Shown here: positions 22,215 through 31,457 of the stretch, one piece after another
Numbering within the stretch: position 1 is the first letter of the stretch
Layout of the letters: each line of letters begins with the position of its first letter
Source: a virus
DNA length: 32,887 nucleotides
Direction: 5' to 3' (one strand)
IMG/VR virus record: IMGVR_UViG_3300027749_000328
Coordinates: 1-32,887 of that record
Translations under genes and position numbers: made by a program
The notes under the pieces: model-generated
What the model was told of the DNA's origin: nothing
The model's database searches: none
Seen by the model: only the letters and a program-made list of their open reading frames with translations

Positions 22215-22765
22215 TGGTAAATTTAGAACATACACAAAAGACATTAGAGAAGTTTCGAGATTATGTAATACAGCAATCACGAAGCAATCTAACTAAAAGC
22301 GGACACAACGATACAAAGCAATTATACAATGAAATTAAAGGTGATGTCAAAGTAAGTGCTAATAGTTTTCAGTTAGGTTTTGATATGCCAATGTATGGGC
22401 AGTTTCAAGACAAAGGAGTAAAGGGTAAATTTTCAAGTATGAAAGCTCCTGATAGTCCATTTAAATTTGGTAGTGGATCAGGTCAAAAAGGTGGATTGAC
22501 TAAAAGCATTCTTCAATGGGTGCAAAGAAAAGGAATACAATTTAGACAAAAAGAGGGTAAAGGAGTTAAAGGTCAGTATTTAAGTTACAAACAAACTGCT
22601 TTTTTAATTAGCAGAAGCATTTATACAACTGGGTTAAGACCAAGTTTATTTTTTACCAAACCATTTGAAGCAGGATATAAGAAATATATTGATGAAGAAT
22701 TAATACAACAGTTTGCTTTGGATGTTGAAGATTTAATGAGTTATACACTAAAAGATATAAAATAA
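22214..22765 (+). CDS. HK97 gp10-like head-tail joining protein
   Basis: This 183-residue protein shows the pattern of HK97 gp10-like proteins: a helical start, then QLGFDMPMYGQFQDKGVKG, in which the YGxFxDxG segment lies near residue 60, and Lys/Gly-rich loops before a C-terminal helix. Such proteins close the head-tail interface. It starts in the stop of the preceding gene (TAATG). Confidence is moderate because the family is diverse. Confidence 0.55.
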   Translation: MVNLEHTQKTLEKFRDYVIQQSRSNLTKSGHNDTKQLYNEIKGDVKVSANSFQLGFDMPMYGQFQDKGVKGKFSSMKAPDSPFKFGSGSGQKGGLTKSILQWVQRKGIQFRQKEGKGVKGQYLSYKQTAFLISRSIYTTGLRPSLFFTKPFEAGYKKYIDEELIQQFALDVEDLMSYTLKDIK

Positions 22766-22766
22766 A

Positions 22767-23909
22767 ATGAATACATTTAATTGTAGAAGTCCGTTTATAG
22801 TTGAAGTAAATGGAGCAGCAAACCAAATAGCATCAAGAGTAGCTATAAATATTTATGATGTTACAGGAACAATTACTTTAGCATCATATACATTAAAAAA
22901 AACAATGTTTAGTCCTACACAAAGGATTAATTATTACAATATTAGTCCATATTGTTATGATGTATTATTTGGAAATTATCAAGGCGATGATTGTATAAAA
23001 GTTGAAGTATTAAAATTTTATACAGATTCATCTAATGTAGAACATTCTATTTCAGATAATTATTATTATGTAACTTTAGGATTTTCATTATATGGATATT
23101 CTCAAAATGATAATGGATTTACTCCTGTTTCTGCTAATATTTTATATAGACCAAATCAAAATCCTATTACAAATGTAATTAAAACTGAAAAGATTAATTA
23201 TTTTAGAAATGATTATGCTGCATATGGTGTTCCACAAATAGAATTTTTATTAGAAACAATTACTTATAAATATAGATTAAGATATTATACTTATTCTTTA
23301 GGTGAATTAATTGAGCAGTTTGAAAATTTACCTGTAACAGGTGGAGTTAATTTTTATGGTAAACCTATGAATAATGGATATTCTGCTTTTAATAATGGTA
23401 ATTCTTTTGAAATTCAAAGTTCACCAATAGCAGGAACAACAACTTGGACTGCATTATTTAAAGCAGAATTAACTTCTATTTGTGAAACTAAATATAAACC
23501 TTTAAAATTACAATATTTAAATCGATATGGTGGTACACAAGATTTTTATTTCTTTAAAAATAATAATCAAAGTATAGAAGTTAAATCATCAAATTATAAT
23601 ACAAATACTTTTAATGATTATCCGTTTATAAATACATTAATAGGACAAACAAGAGTTTATAATAAAAATGGTAAGCATACAATTAAAGGTAATACAGGTT
23701 GGATAAGTGAAGATTATAACGAATTTATAGAAGATATTATGTTGTCTGAATGGCTTTTATTATTTTATGAAGATAAAGGCACAATTTGGAATGCTGCAGT
23801 TACTTTAAAAGATTCAAGTATGCAATTTAAAACGCATTTAAACGAGAAAGTAATTAATTATGAGTTGACATTCGAAGTTGCAAATTCAATCATTAATAAC
23901 GTAGTATAA
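22767..23909 (+). CDS. Tail tip structural protein, unknown family
   Basis: This 380-residue protein has no membrane segments, is rich in Asn, Tyr and Phe and is predicted mostly beta (NTFNCRSPFIVEVNGAA, then SRVAINIYDVTGTITLASY). It ends in the stop overlapping the next gene (TAATG). Size, beta content and position before the baseplate-like gene suggest a distal tail or baseplate component. No family recognised. Confidence 0.55.
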   Translation: MNTFNCRSPFIVEVNGAANQIASRVAINIYDVTGTITLASYTLKKTMFSPTQRINYYNISPYCYDVLFGNYQGDDCIKVEVLKFYTDSSNVEHSISDNYYYVTLGFSLYGYSQNDNGFTPVSANILYRPNQNPITNVIKTEKINYFRNDYAAYGVPQIEFLLETITYKYRLRYYTYSLGELIEQFENLPVTGGVNFYGKPMNNGYSAFNNGNSFEIQSSPIAGTTTWTALFKAELTSICETKYKPLKLQYLNRYGGTQDFYFFKNNNQSIEVKSSNYNTNTFNDYPFINTLIGQTRVYNKNGKHTIKGNTGWISEDYNEFIEDIMLSEWLLLFYEDKGTIWNAAVTLKDSSMQFKTHLNEKVINYELTFEVANSIINNVV

Positions 23910-26263
23910 TGACATCAGTTGAAATTTACATAAAGATAGGTACAGAATTTAAAAGGATTGATTTATTCAAAGAAGAAAAGATATCTTTAAGTTCTTCTAT
24001 TCAGAATATAAATGATTTGTCAAAAGTATTTACTGACTTTACACAATCGTTTAATATTCCTGCATCAAAGAATAATAATCAAATATTTAGTTATTGGAAT
24101 GAAAGTGCAGTTGAAGATGGTTTTGACCAACGCATAAGATACGATGCTATTATTGAATTAAACACAATTCCATTTAAAAAAGGTCAGATACAAATTGAAA
24201 AAGCAAACGAAAAGAATAATCAAATTGAAAGTTACTCAATTACTTTTTACGGAAAGGTAAAACAGATTAAAGATTTATTTAAAGAAGATAAACTATCAGT
24301 TTTAGATTATAGTTCATTAAACCATCCATATACTTTTAGTCAAATTAGAGGTAGAATTGATGGAACAACTGACGATGGAAATGTTTATTATCCTTTAATT
24401 GGAAATCAACATTATTATGAATATAACAATGGTGGAACTTATGATATAACTGTAGGTGAAAACGGACAAAATTTTAATCAATCTGTAGTTTTCACAGATT
24501 TATTCCCTGCTATTTCAGTAAGTAAAATTTTTGATTTTATTCAAACAAAATATGGAATTACTTTTACAAGTACATTATTTAACACTTCATATTGGAATAA
24601 ATTATATTTATATTGTAAAAATGTTGAACAATCTAAAATATATTCTGCTCCTTTAAGAATAAATTTTACAAGTTTAGATTATACAAATTATCCATTACAT
24701 CCTTTTACTGATTTACATTTAGATAGTGATTATCTTACTGTTGATCATTCAATAGCAAATCCTTATTATCCAAGTAGACCTGTTATACCATATTTAGATG
24801 CTTGGTATATGTATTATAATTTAAATATATATGTTACTAATTCAACAATAAATTATAGATTAAAAGTAAAAAAACTTGATGGTACAATATTTAGAATATT
24901 TGATAATTTAATAGGCAATACTATTATTGATTTAAATTTTTTATATAATTATAATCATCAAAATTTTTATTTTGAAATTGAAAGTGAAAGCACTATAACA
25001 TTTAATACAGAATTAAATATAAGACATCACGTTTATGGTGAATATTATAGAGAAAGTTATGGTTATGTTTATGGATATTATTATATAGACCATAATTATA
25101 TATCTTCAAGTCAAACTATTATTACTGAAATTTATATTGGTAATTCAGTACCTGATATGAAAATACTTGATTTTTTTAATGGTTTAATCAAAATGTTTAA
25201 TCTTACAATAGTTGCAACTTCTGAAACATCATTTAATTTAGAACCTTTGGAGTTTTTCTATTCTTATGGTAAATACATTGATATTAATACTTATGTTATT
25301 AATGATAGTGTAGATATTGAACGAACTAAACTATTTAAAAAACTACTTTTTAGCCACGAAAAATCTGAAAACGTACTAAACAACTACTTTAGAAATACTT
25401 TTAATCGTGGTTACGATTATGGCGATTTATTGTATGAGAATAATGATTCAAATGAAAGTGCTGCTTATGAAATTAAATCACCATTTGAAGATGTTATGTG
25501 GGATAGAATTAAAGATAGTAATTTTCAAACTGCATCATTAATTGATAAAGATTTAAAACCATATAAGCCAAAACCAATATTAATGTATAAAAATGGTTTG
25601 CAAAGTGTTTCACCTGCAATTAAATTATATGATGGTGCTACAAGTTATGTAAGTACTTCATACTATCAACGATTTTCAAATGAATTATTTTTAAATAATG
25701 ATATAGCAAGTATAAACTTTGGTGAGGAGCAATCAAGTTGGAATTTATCTGCTTTATCAAGTGATTCACTTTTTGCTTTGTGGTATCGTAACTACATATC
25801 TGCATTATACGATAAAAAATGTAGAATAGTAAAACTGAAAGCTATCATTCCAATACCAATGCTAACGGATATTAAATTAAACGATAAGATAATTTATAAA
25901 GATAAAAAATATATCATCAATCAATTTACAACTGATTTAACAACAGGTGAGGTTGATTTTGAATTAATATCTGACTTCAGACAAATAGCAAGTAATGGAA
26001 CTGACAAGTTTGCTTTGAAATCATTATTTAATATCGATAATACTGCACAAGATTTAGAAGTTACAATATTGAAATTAAATGCAGAAAAGTTTGATGTTGA
26101 ATATTCACCAACTTCATATTTAAATCGTGATAATTATGCAGATGGAACTTTTATAGTACCTATAGATGCAAATACTACAGGAGATATTGTTTACAAACAA
26201 ATTGAAATTACATATCATAATCCTGGATTAACTCAATACATAAACATCATTCAAAATGCTTAA
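23909..26263 (+). CDS. Large tail/baseplate protein
   Basis: The protein has 784 residues. Its first 130 (VEIYIKIGTEFKRIDLF, ISLSSSIQNINDLSKVFTDF) resemble the start of baseplate hub proteins in Bacteroidetes phages. The middle is Tyr/Asn-rich and beta-type (about residues 250-400). The part at about 650-690 (KLNDKIIYKDKKYIINQF) recalls hub or ring domains. The C-terminal 80 residues form a small beta domain. It overlaps the preceding gene by one base and the next small gene by 8. Role inferred. Confidence 0.55.
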   Translation: MTSVEIYIKIGTEFKRIDLFKEEKISLSSSIQNINDLSKVFTDFTQSFNIPASKNNNQIFSYWNESAVEDGFDQRIRYDAIIELNTIPFKKGQIQIEKANEKNNQIESYSITFYGKVKQIKDLFKEDKLSVLDYSSLNHPYTFSQIRGRIDGTTDDGNVYYPLIGNQHYYEYNNGGTYDITVGENGQNFNQSVVFTDLFPAISVSKIFDFIQTKYGITFTSTLFNTSYWNKLYLYCKNVEQSKIYSAPLRINFTSLDYTNYPLHPFTDLHLDSDYLTVDHSIANPYYPSRPVIPYLDAWYMYYNLNIYVTNSTINYRLKVKKLDGTIFRIFDNLIGNTIIDLNFLYNYNHQNFYFEIESESTITFNTELNIRHHVYGEYYRESYGYVYGYYYIDHNYISSSQTIITEIYIGNSVPDMKILDFFNGLIKMFNLTIVATSETSFNLEPLEFFYSYGKYIDINTYVINDSVDIERTKLFKKLLFSHEKSENVLNNYFRNTFNRGYDYGDLLYENNDSNESAAYEIKSPFEDVMWDRIKDSNFQTASLIDKDLKPYKPKPILMYKNGLQSVSPAIKLYDGATSYVSTSYYQRFSNELFLNNDIASINFGEEQSSWNLSALSSDSLFALWYRNYISALYDKKCRIVKLKAIIPIPMLTDIKLNDKIIYKDKKYIINQFTTDLTTGEVDFELISDFRQIASNGTDKFALKSLFNIDNTAQDLEVTILKLNAEKFDVEYSPTSYLNRDNYADGTFIVPIDANTTGDIVYKQIEITYHNPGLTQYINIIQNA

Positions 26264-26414
26264 AAATATATTACAACTTCTGCAACTGCACGAACATTAT
26301 GGAGTTTCTGAAAATATAGAAATTGCAAAAGGTAAGAACGAATTACCAACAACATTTAAAAAAGGTAAAAAACAAATAATAAGAGCAATCAAATGGCAAT
26401 CGAGAAAGAAATAA
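26256..26414 (+). CDS. Small basic protein between hub and tape measure
   Basis: This 52-residue protein has a helical start (LKNILQLLQLHEHYGV) and a very basic end (KKGKKQIIRAIKWQSRKK). It overlaps both neighbours, by 8 and 22 bases. It fills the only gap in the tail block and is therefore probably real. Function unknown. Confidence 0.5.
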   Translation: MLKNILQLLQLHEHYGVSENIEIAKGKNELPTTFKKGKKQIIRAIKWQSRKK

Positions 26415-28087
26415 ATTTAAATGTAAATAGTAATATCGAGGGTTCGATAGGTCAACTTAAAGCACTTAAAAAAGAATTAAAAGGTGTTGATGTAGGTACT
26501 GAAGAATTTAAAAAACTTTACAATCAAATTGATGATTTAGAAGATAAAATAAAATCTGCAAAAAATAAGTCAAGTGATTGGATTGATAGTTTAGAACAAG
26601 CAGGTGGACCAATAGGATTATTAGGAGCATCAATTAATAAAGCAAAAGTTGCAACTCAATCATTTGGCGGTGCATTAAAAGCTACAGGAATTGGTTTAGT
26701 AGTTTCACTTGTTGCTGGATTAGCTGCAGCATTTAATGATAATGAAAAAGCACAAAAGAAACTTCAACCATTATTAGATGGGTTACAAAAAATATTTGCA
26801 GGAGTTTTTGCAGTTGTAGAACCTTTGTTTAATACTTTAGTTGATTTGGCAGTTTCTGCTTTACCAATGGTAAGCAAAGCATTTAGTGTAGTATATTCAT
26901 CTGTTACTGCAGTATTTGAATCATTAGGTGCTTTAGGTAGTGCGATTAAGAAACTATTAAGCGGTGATTTTAGTGGTGCGTGGAAAGATGCTAAAAGTTC
27001 GGTAACTGATTTTGGTAAACATTATGATGAAGCAAATAAACGTTTTGAAGATGGATCAAAACAATTAACCAAAACTCAAAGTGATGAATTATCTAAACGT
27101 AAAGAAGATGAAAAAAAACATCAACAAGAATTAGCCAATAATCAAAGAGCTGCAAATGATAAAGCAAAAGAAGAAAGAAAAAGAGTTGCAGAAGAAAAAA
27201 AGAAAGAAGAAGAAGAACATAGAAAAGCAATTAAAGATTTAATTCAAGGTTATGATGATAGAGCAGCAGATGCTTTAGCTAAAGATGCACAAGATAAATT
27301 AGATTTAGAAATGGAAAGGCAATTAAAAGCTAATTTATTACTTGCTAAAAATGAAGAAGAAAAAGTATTAATAACTCAAAAATGGAATGAAGAATATGAT
27401 AGAAAACAAGCAGAAGTTACTGAAGGAAGAAATAAAGATAAAAAAGATAGAAAAGATAAAGAATTTGCAGAATTAGAAGCAGAATTTGATGCTCAAGTAA
27501 AAGCAAGTAAAGAAGCAGCAGATAAACAAATAGAAATTGATAAAGCTGTTTCGGATGGTAAAAAAGCAATTAAAGAACAAGAATTTGCAGTTGCTGAATC
27601 AGGAATTAATTTATTAAAAGGTTTATTTGAAAAAAATAAAGATATTCAAAAAGGTTTATTAATAGCAGAAAGTGCAGTAGGTATTGCTAAAATAATTGTA
27701 TCTACTCAAGCTGCAAACGCAGCAGATACAGCAGCTGCTGCTTTAATGGGTCCAGCAGGTATTCCTTGGTTAGCTTCTAAAATACCATTAAATTATATTA
27801 GTTCAGGAATTGGTATCGCTGCAAATATAGCTGCAACATCAAAAGCATTAAGTGCTTTAGGTGGTGGTAGTGCTGCTTCAGGTGATACAGGACCAAAAAG
27901 TGGTAGTGCTGCATCTGCTCCATCTGCTCCAAGTTTTAATGTAGTAGGTAATGGTGGTGTAAATCAAATAGCAGGAGTTATGGCAAACAAAGAAATGCCA
28001 CCTATCAAAACTTATGTAGTTGCAAATGATGTTACAACACAACAGGGACTGAATATGAATATTAAAAACAATGCTACAATAGGTTAA
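26393..28087 (+). CDS. Tail tape measure protein
   Basis: This 564-residue protein has the typical plan: a helical start with GQLKALKKELKGVDVGTEEF, a hydrophobic central region at about residues 95-185 (GIGLVVSLVAGLAAAF, GVFAVVEPLFNTLVDLAV), a long charged coiled coil (about 220-390, Lys/Glu-rich) and a second hydrophobic Ala/Gly-rich part (about 420-490). It sets tail length and takes part in DNA injection. At about 1.5 angstrom per residue, the usual rule for tape measures, a tail of very roughly 85 nm is expected. It is preceded by the chaperone and tail genes. Confidence 0.85.
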   Translation: MAIEKEINLNVNSNIEGSIGQLKALKKELKGVDVGTEEFKKLYNQIDDLEDKIKSAKNKSSDWIDSLEQAGGPIGLLGASINKAKVATQSFGGALKATGIGLVVSLVAGLAAAFNDNEKAQKKLQPLLDGLQKIFAGVFAVVEPLFNTLVDLAVSALPMVSKAFSVVYSSVTAVFESLGALGSAIKKLLSGDFSGAWKDAKSSVTDFGKHYDEANKRFEDGSKQLTKTQSDELSKRKEDEKKHQQELANNQRAANDKAKEERKRVAEEKKKEEEEHRKAIKDLIQGYDDRAADALAKDAQDKLDLEMERQLKANLLLAKNEEEKVLITQKWNEEYDRKQAEVTEGRNKDKKDRKDKEFAELEAEFDAQVKASKEAADKQIEIDKAVSDGKKAIKEQEFAVAESGINLLKGLFEKNKDIQKGLLIAESAVGIAKIIVSTQAANAADTAAAALMGPAGIPWLASKIPLNYISSGIGIAANIAATSKALSALGGGSAASGDTGPKSGSAASAPSAPSFNVVGNGGVNQIAGVMANKEMPPIKTYVVANDVTTQQGLNMNIKNNATIG

Positions 28088-28131
28088 TTTTCAATAAGTT
28101 AAAACTAATTTAGAAACAAAATAAATAATAA

Positions 28132-28142
28132 ACGTTATATAA
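28132..28142 (+). promoter_or_regulatory. Late-block start motif, copy 4
   Basis: ACGTTATATAA stands two bases before the ATG at 28145. The upstream TAGAAACAAAATA (28111-28123) is shared with the copy at 31100. It starts the capsid gene block. Confidence 0.6.
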
Positions 28143-28144
28143 AT

Positions 28145-28708
28145 ATGAAAATATTTGAATTAATATTAGATAAAAATACAGATGGAGTTGATGCAATAAG
28201 CGTAGTTGATAGACCTGCTATTGAAGAAAACTTTATCGCTTTAAAAGAGCAACACGAAGTTAAACTTGCGGAAGTTGATACTGATAAAAGAATTTTAATG
28301 GGTGCAGCATTAGTTCCTAATAAAATGATTTATCGCAAAAATGGTGAAGAAGAATATAATGTTTTCTTTTCTACAGATACAATTAAAAAAGCAAGTGAAT
28401 TGTTTTTAATAAATGGAAATCAAAACAATGCTACTTTAATGCACGACAAATCGGTAAAAGATATGTCAGTAGTTGAAAGTTGGATCATTGATAATCCTGA
28501 AATGGATAAGTCAAAAGAATACGGTTTTAGTTTACCAAAAGGTACTTGGATGATTTCAATGAAATGTAACAATCAAGACATTTGGGATAAAGTTAAAGCA
28601 GGTGAAATAAAAGGGTTTTCAATAGAGGGATATTTTGCTGACAAAGCACAATTTGCATCAAATAAAGAAATAATTGAACAACTAAAAAAATTATTAAATG
28701 GCAAATAA
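28145..28708 (+). CDS. XkdF-like prohead serine protease
   Basis: This 187-residue protein matches the XkdF-type phage protease pattern: SVVDRPAIEENF near residue 20, NNATLMHDK with His100 as likely catalytic His, ESWIIDNPEMDKSKEYGFSL, and GEIKGFSIEGYF with Ser159 as likely nucleophile. It would cleave scaffold and capsid precursors during head maturation. The late motif sits directly before its ATG. The small Cys gene, putative scaffold and major capsid genes follow. Confidence 0.8.
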   Translation: MKIFELILDKNTDGVDAISVVDRPAIEENFIALKEQHEVKLAEVDTDKRILMGAALVPNKMIYRKNGEEEYNVFFSTDTIKKASELFLINGNQNNATLMHDKSVKDMSVVESWIIDNPEMDKSKEYGFSLPKGTWMISMKCNNQDIWDKVKAGEIKGFSIEGYFADKAQFASNKEIIEQLKKLLNGK

Positions 28709-28880
28709 AGTAACATCACCTGTAGGTGGCAAAAGAGGTTGTCTTTGTAAAGATAACACTTATAAAAAAGAATGCTGCACTGGTGAATTGCAAAATCAAG
28801 GTGTAGGTGCATTAGTAGAACAATCTACAATAACTATTGTTAATACTAATACTGAAAGAGTAATTACTAAAATTAATTAA
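28698..28880 (+). CDS. Small Cys-rich head-region protein
   Basis: This 60-residue protein contains GCLCKDNTYKKECCTG (four Cys in 13 residues), a motif seen in small proteins near capsid genes of Bacteroidetes phages. It overlaps the protease gene by 11 bases. It could bind metal or be a small virion protein. Function unknown. Confidence 0.6.
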   Translation: MANKVTSPVGGKRGCLCKDNTYKKECCTGELQNQGVGALVEQSTITIVNTNTERVITKIN

Positions 28881-28882
28881 AT

Positions 28883-29434
28883 ATGTACAAAAATGTTTTA
28901 AACAATGTTAAGCAATTACTTTCTATGGAAGTAAAACTTGCTCAACAAACTTTAATGGATGGAGTTACCACCATTGAAGCAGAGGAATTTACTCCTGATT
29001 ATTCAGTAGGAATTGTTACTCCTGATGGTGTTGTACCTATGCCAGTTGGTGAATATACATTGGCTAATGGTGATGCTTTGGTTGTAGAAGTTGAAGGTAT
29101 AATTAAATCTATTGCACCACAAGCAGTAGAGGAAGCAATGCCTGAAACGAATCATCCTGCAGCAGAGGCAACAGAACCTGTAATGGCTGAAGCTACTGCT
29201 AAAAAAGTAGTTGAAACTGTATCTAAAGAAACTTTCTTTGCTATGGTTGAAAAAACTACTGAATTACAAGCAGAAATTGAAAGATTGAAAGTTGAATTAG
29301 CAAGTAATATACCTGCTGCAAATCCAATCAATCACAATCCTGAAAATGAAATTGTAAAAGATTCTTTTCAATTTGCATCAAAAAGAGAAAGAACAACTGA
29401 AGATGTTGTATTCTCAAAATTATTTAAAAACTAA
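28883..29434 (+). CDS. Putative scaffold protein
   Basis: This 183-residue protein is acidic with an Ala/Glu-rich middle (EEAMPETNHPAAEATEPVMAEA), a coiled-coil part (KTTELQAEIERLKVELAS, about residues 125-145) and a small charged C-terminal segment. Acidic, coiled-coil proteins between protease and major capsid genes normally serve as scaffold. The N-terminal part (GIVTPDGVVPMPVGEYTL) is beta-type, reminiscent of a decoration domain. Role inferred. Confidence 0.6.
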   Translation: MYKNVLNNVKQLLSMEVKLAQQTLMDGVTTIEAEEFTPDYSVGIVTPDGVVPMPVGEYTLANGDALVVEVEGIIKSIAPQAVEEAMPETNHPAAEATEPVMAEATAKKVVETVSKETFFAMVEKTTELQAEIERLKVELASNIPAANPINHNPENEIVKDSFQFASKRERTTEDVVFSKLFKN

Positions 29435-29463
29435 AAATTAATATTAAAAACTAAAAATTAAAA
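29424..29463 (+). repeat. Tandem 20-base repeat before the major capsid gene
   Basis: An 18-base element (TTAAAAACTAAAAATTAA) occurs at 29424-29441 and 29444-29461, giving a 20-base period. It ends just before the capsid ATG at 29465. A-rich sequence before strongly expressed genes is typical of Bacteroidetes and may raise translation. Confidence 0.7.
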
Positions 29464-29464
29464 A

Positions 29465-30418
29465 ATGGCTACTACTACAAGTTTAACTACTACTTATGCT
29501 GGAGAGTTTGCAAAGAAATACGTTGCTGCTGCTCTATTATCTTCACCTACTATTGAAAATGGTGGAGTTGAAATTTTACCAAACGTAAAATACAAACAAG
29601 TTCTTCAAAAAGTTGCAACTGATGGAATTTTGAAAGATGCAACTTGTGATTTTACTGCTACTTCTACACTTACATTAACTGAAAGAGTATTGCAAGTAAA
29701 AGATTTACAAGTAAATTTACAACTTTGTAAAACTACTTTTCACTCAACTTGGCAAGGAATTGAGCAAGGTTATTCATCTTTTGATACTTTACCACCATCT
29801 TTTCAAGAATACTTAATTGGTTATGTAGCTTCTAAAGTTGCTGCTCAAAATGAGGTTGCAATTTGGACTGGTGCTACAGGTACTTCAGGTCAATTTGATG
29901 GTTTTGTAACTAAAATTGCTGCTGATGCAGGATTGCCTACTGCTCAAGAAGTTGCAGGAACAACTGTTACTTCTTCTAATGTAGTTGCACAATTAGGTTC
30001 ACTTGTTGATGCTATTCCTGCTACACTTTACGGAAAAGATGATTTGTATATTTATGTTTCTCAAAATATTGCTAAAGCATATGTAAGAGCATTAGGTGGA
30101 TTTGGTGCTTCAGGTTTAGGTGCTAATGGTACTAATGCAATGGGTACTCAATGGTATAACAACGGAAGTTTATCTTTTGATGGTATCAAAATATTTGTTG
30201 CACAAGGTTTAGCTGCTAATACTGCAGTTGCTACTTTGAAATCAAATTTATTCTTTGGTTGTTCTTTAAACTCTGATTTACAAGAAGTAAGAGTAATTGA
30301 TATGTCAGAAACAGATGGAAGTAACAATGTAAGAATTGTAATGCGTATGGCTGCAGGTGTTCAATATGCTGCAATCGAAGATATTGCTACTTACGGAATT
30401 ACTAACTCTGCTAACTAA
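29465..30418 (+). CDS. Major capsid protein
   Basis: This 317-residue protein is preceded by protease and scaffold genes and followed by a terminator and the tail tube gene. It is Ala/Thr-rich with an N-terminal AGEFAKKYVAAALLSSPTIENGG, a central GYVASKVAAQNEVAIWTGATG (about residues 117-138) and an ending VRIVMRMAAGVQYAAIEDI typical of HK97-fold capsid proteins of Bacteroidetes phages. The tandem A-rich repeat in front fits high expression. It builds the capsid shell. Confidence 0.8.
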   Translation: MATTTSLTTTYAGEFAKKYVAAALLSSPTIENGGVEILPNVKYKQVLQKVATDGILKDATCDFTATSTLTLTERVLQVKDLQVNLQLCKTTFHSTWQGIEQGYSSFDTLPPSFQEYLIGYVASKVAAQNEVAIWTGATGTSGQFDGFVTKIAADAGLPTAQEVAGTTVTSSNVVAQLGSLVDAIPATLYGKDDLYIYVSQNIAKAYVRALGGFGASGLGANGTNAMGTQWYNNGSLSFDGIKIFVAQGLAANTAVATLKSNLFFGCSLNSDLQEVRVIDMSETDGSNNVRIVMRMAAGVQYAAIEDIATYGITNSAN

Positions 30419-30436
30419 TAGCAAAATAGTTAAATT

Positions 30437-30467
30437 AAAGGTGGTGCAATAAACGCCACCTTTTTTA
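30437..30467 (+). terminator. Terminator between capsid and tail tube genes
   Basis: AAAGGTGG (30437-30444) pairs with CCACCTTT (30456-30463), extended by one wobble, with a loop of about 9 bases and a T-run. It may only partly stop transcription, lowering expression of the tube gene relative to capsid. Confidence 0.8.
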
Positions 30468-30492
30468 TTATTAATCATTAAAAAAAAATACT

Positions 30493-31023
30493 ATGGCTTG
30501 TGATATTTCATTAGGTAGAATTGAACCTTGTAAAGATTCAGTTGGTGGATTAAAAAATGTTTATTTTGTAAACTTCGGTAAAATTACAGGAGTTACTTAT
30601 AACGCAACAAATACAGATGTTATTGATTCAGTTACAGGTTCTTCTTTAAGTGCCTACAAATATGAATTGAAAGGTACAAATAGTTTTGACCAAACTATAA
30701 CATCTAACAGAGAAAATGGAACTACTTTTTTCGAGCAAAATTTAAAATTAACTTTGAAAAAATTAACTGCAGTAGACCACAAACAAATTAAATTATTATC
30801 TTATGGTAGACCAAACGTAATTGTTGAGGATCATAACGGAAATTTATTTTTATGTGGTTTAGAGTACGGAATGGAAGTTACAGGTGGAACTATTGTAACT
30901 GGTGCTACTATGGGTGATATGTCAGGATATACACTTGACTTGAAAGCTATGGAAAGAGTACCTGCTAATTTCATTGGAACATCATTAGCTACTGCAGGAT
31001 TTACAGTTGTATCAGGTTCATAA
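30493..31023 (+). CDS. Major tail tube protein
   Basis: This 176-residue protein is beta-rich (VYFVNFGKITGVTYNA, YKYELKGTNSFDQTI, then FFEQNLKLTLKKLTAVD) and has the pattern of small tail tube proteins of Bacteroidetes siphoviruses. It lies between two terminators as a nearly monocistronic unit, as expected for an abundant virion protein. It would polymerise around the tape measure. Confidence 0.65.
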   Translation: MACDISLGRIEPCKDSVGGLKNVYFVNFGKITGVTYNATNTDVIDSVTGSSLSAYKYELKGTNSFDQTITSNRENGTTFFEQNLKLTLKKLTAVDHKQIKLLSYGRPNVIVEDHNGNLFLCGLEYGMEVTGGTIVTGATMGDMSGYTLDLKAMERVPANFIGTSLATAGFTVVSGS

Positions 31024-31045
31024 TTGTTGTTTTCATAATTGTTTT

Positions 31046-31078
31046 AAAACCTTACTTTAATCGGTAAGGTTTTTTTTT
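31046..31078 (+). terminator. Strong terminator after the tail tube gene
   Basis: A perfect 10-bp stem (AAAACCTTAC at 31046-31055 with GTAAGGTTTT at 31064-31073), 8-base loop and a T-run to 31078. It ends the capsid block just before the next late motif. Confidence 0.9.
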
Positions 31079-31099
31079 AGAAACAAAATACTAACTTTT

Positions 31100-31110
31100 A
31101 CGTTATATAA
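31100..31110 (+). promoter_or_regulatory. Late-block start motif, copy 5
   Basis: The same 11-mer, two bases before the ATG at 31113 and corresponding to copy 1. Here the upstream context is visible: terminator, then TAGAAACAAAATA at 31078-31090, shared with copy 4. Confidence 0.6.
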
Positions 31111-31112
31111 GT

Positions 31113-31457
31113 ATGATAATTTTAAAAGATTACACATACAGTCAAAATTTTAGATTTATGCCAAGAAGTAAAGATATTGCTTCAATGGTATTTATTGATG
31201 AATTAACAAACACTTCAACAACAATAAACAATCCTACTTTAGTAAGTGAGCGTTATTATATGCAGTTAGAAATCAATAGTACATTTAGTTTTCTAATTGA
31301 TGGGCATACTTACAGATTTAATTGTTTTGATGCTCATGGAGTACCTTTGTACCGAGATAAGATAATGTGTACAAATCAAGAAATAAAAGATTATACTATT
31401 AATAATGGTGACTATATAGCAAACCATACAACGAATGATTTTGTAATTTATGAGTAA
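31113..31457 (+). CDS. Second copy of the small virion-region protein
   Basis: This is 114 residues, homologous to the gene at 23-367 with about five conservative amino-acid changes (for example Thr to Ser at residue 10 and Val to Ile near the end). Here its true upstream neighbours are visible: the tail tube gene and its terminator. This supports placing the gene at the start of the portal block. Confidence 0.75.
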   Translation: MIILKDYTYSQNFRFMPRSKDIASMVFIDELTNTSTTINNPTLVSERYYMQLEINSTFSFLIDGHTYRFNCFDAHGVPLYRDKIMCTNQEIKDYTINNGDYIANHTTNDFVIYE

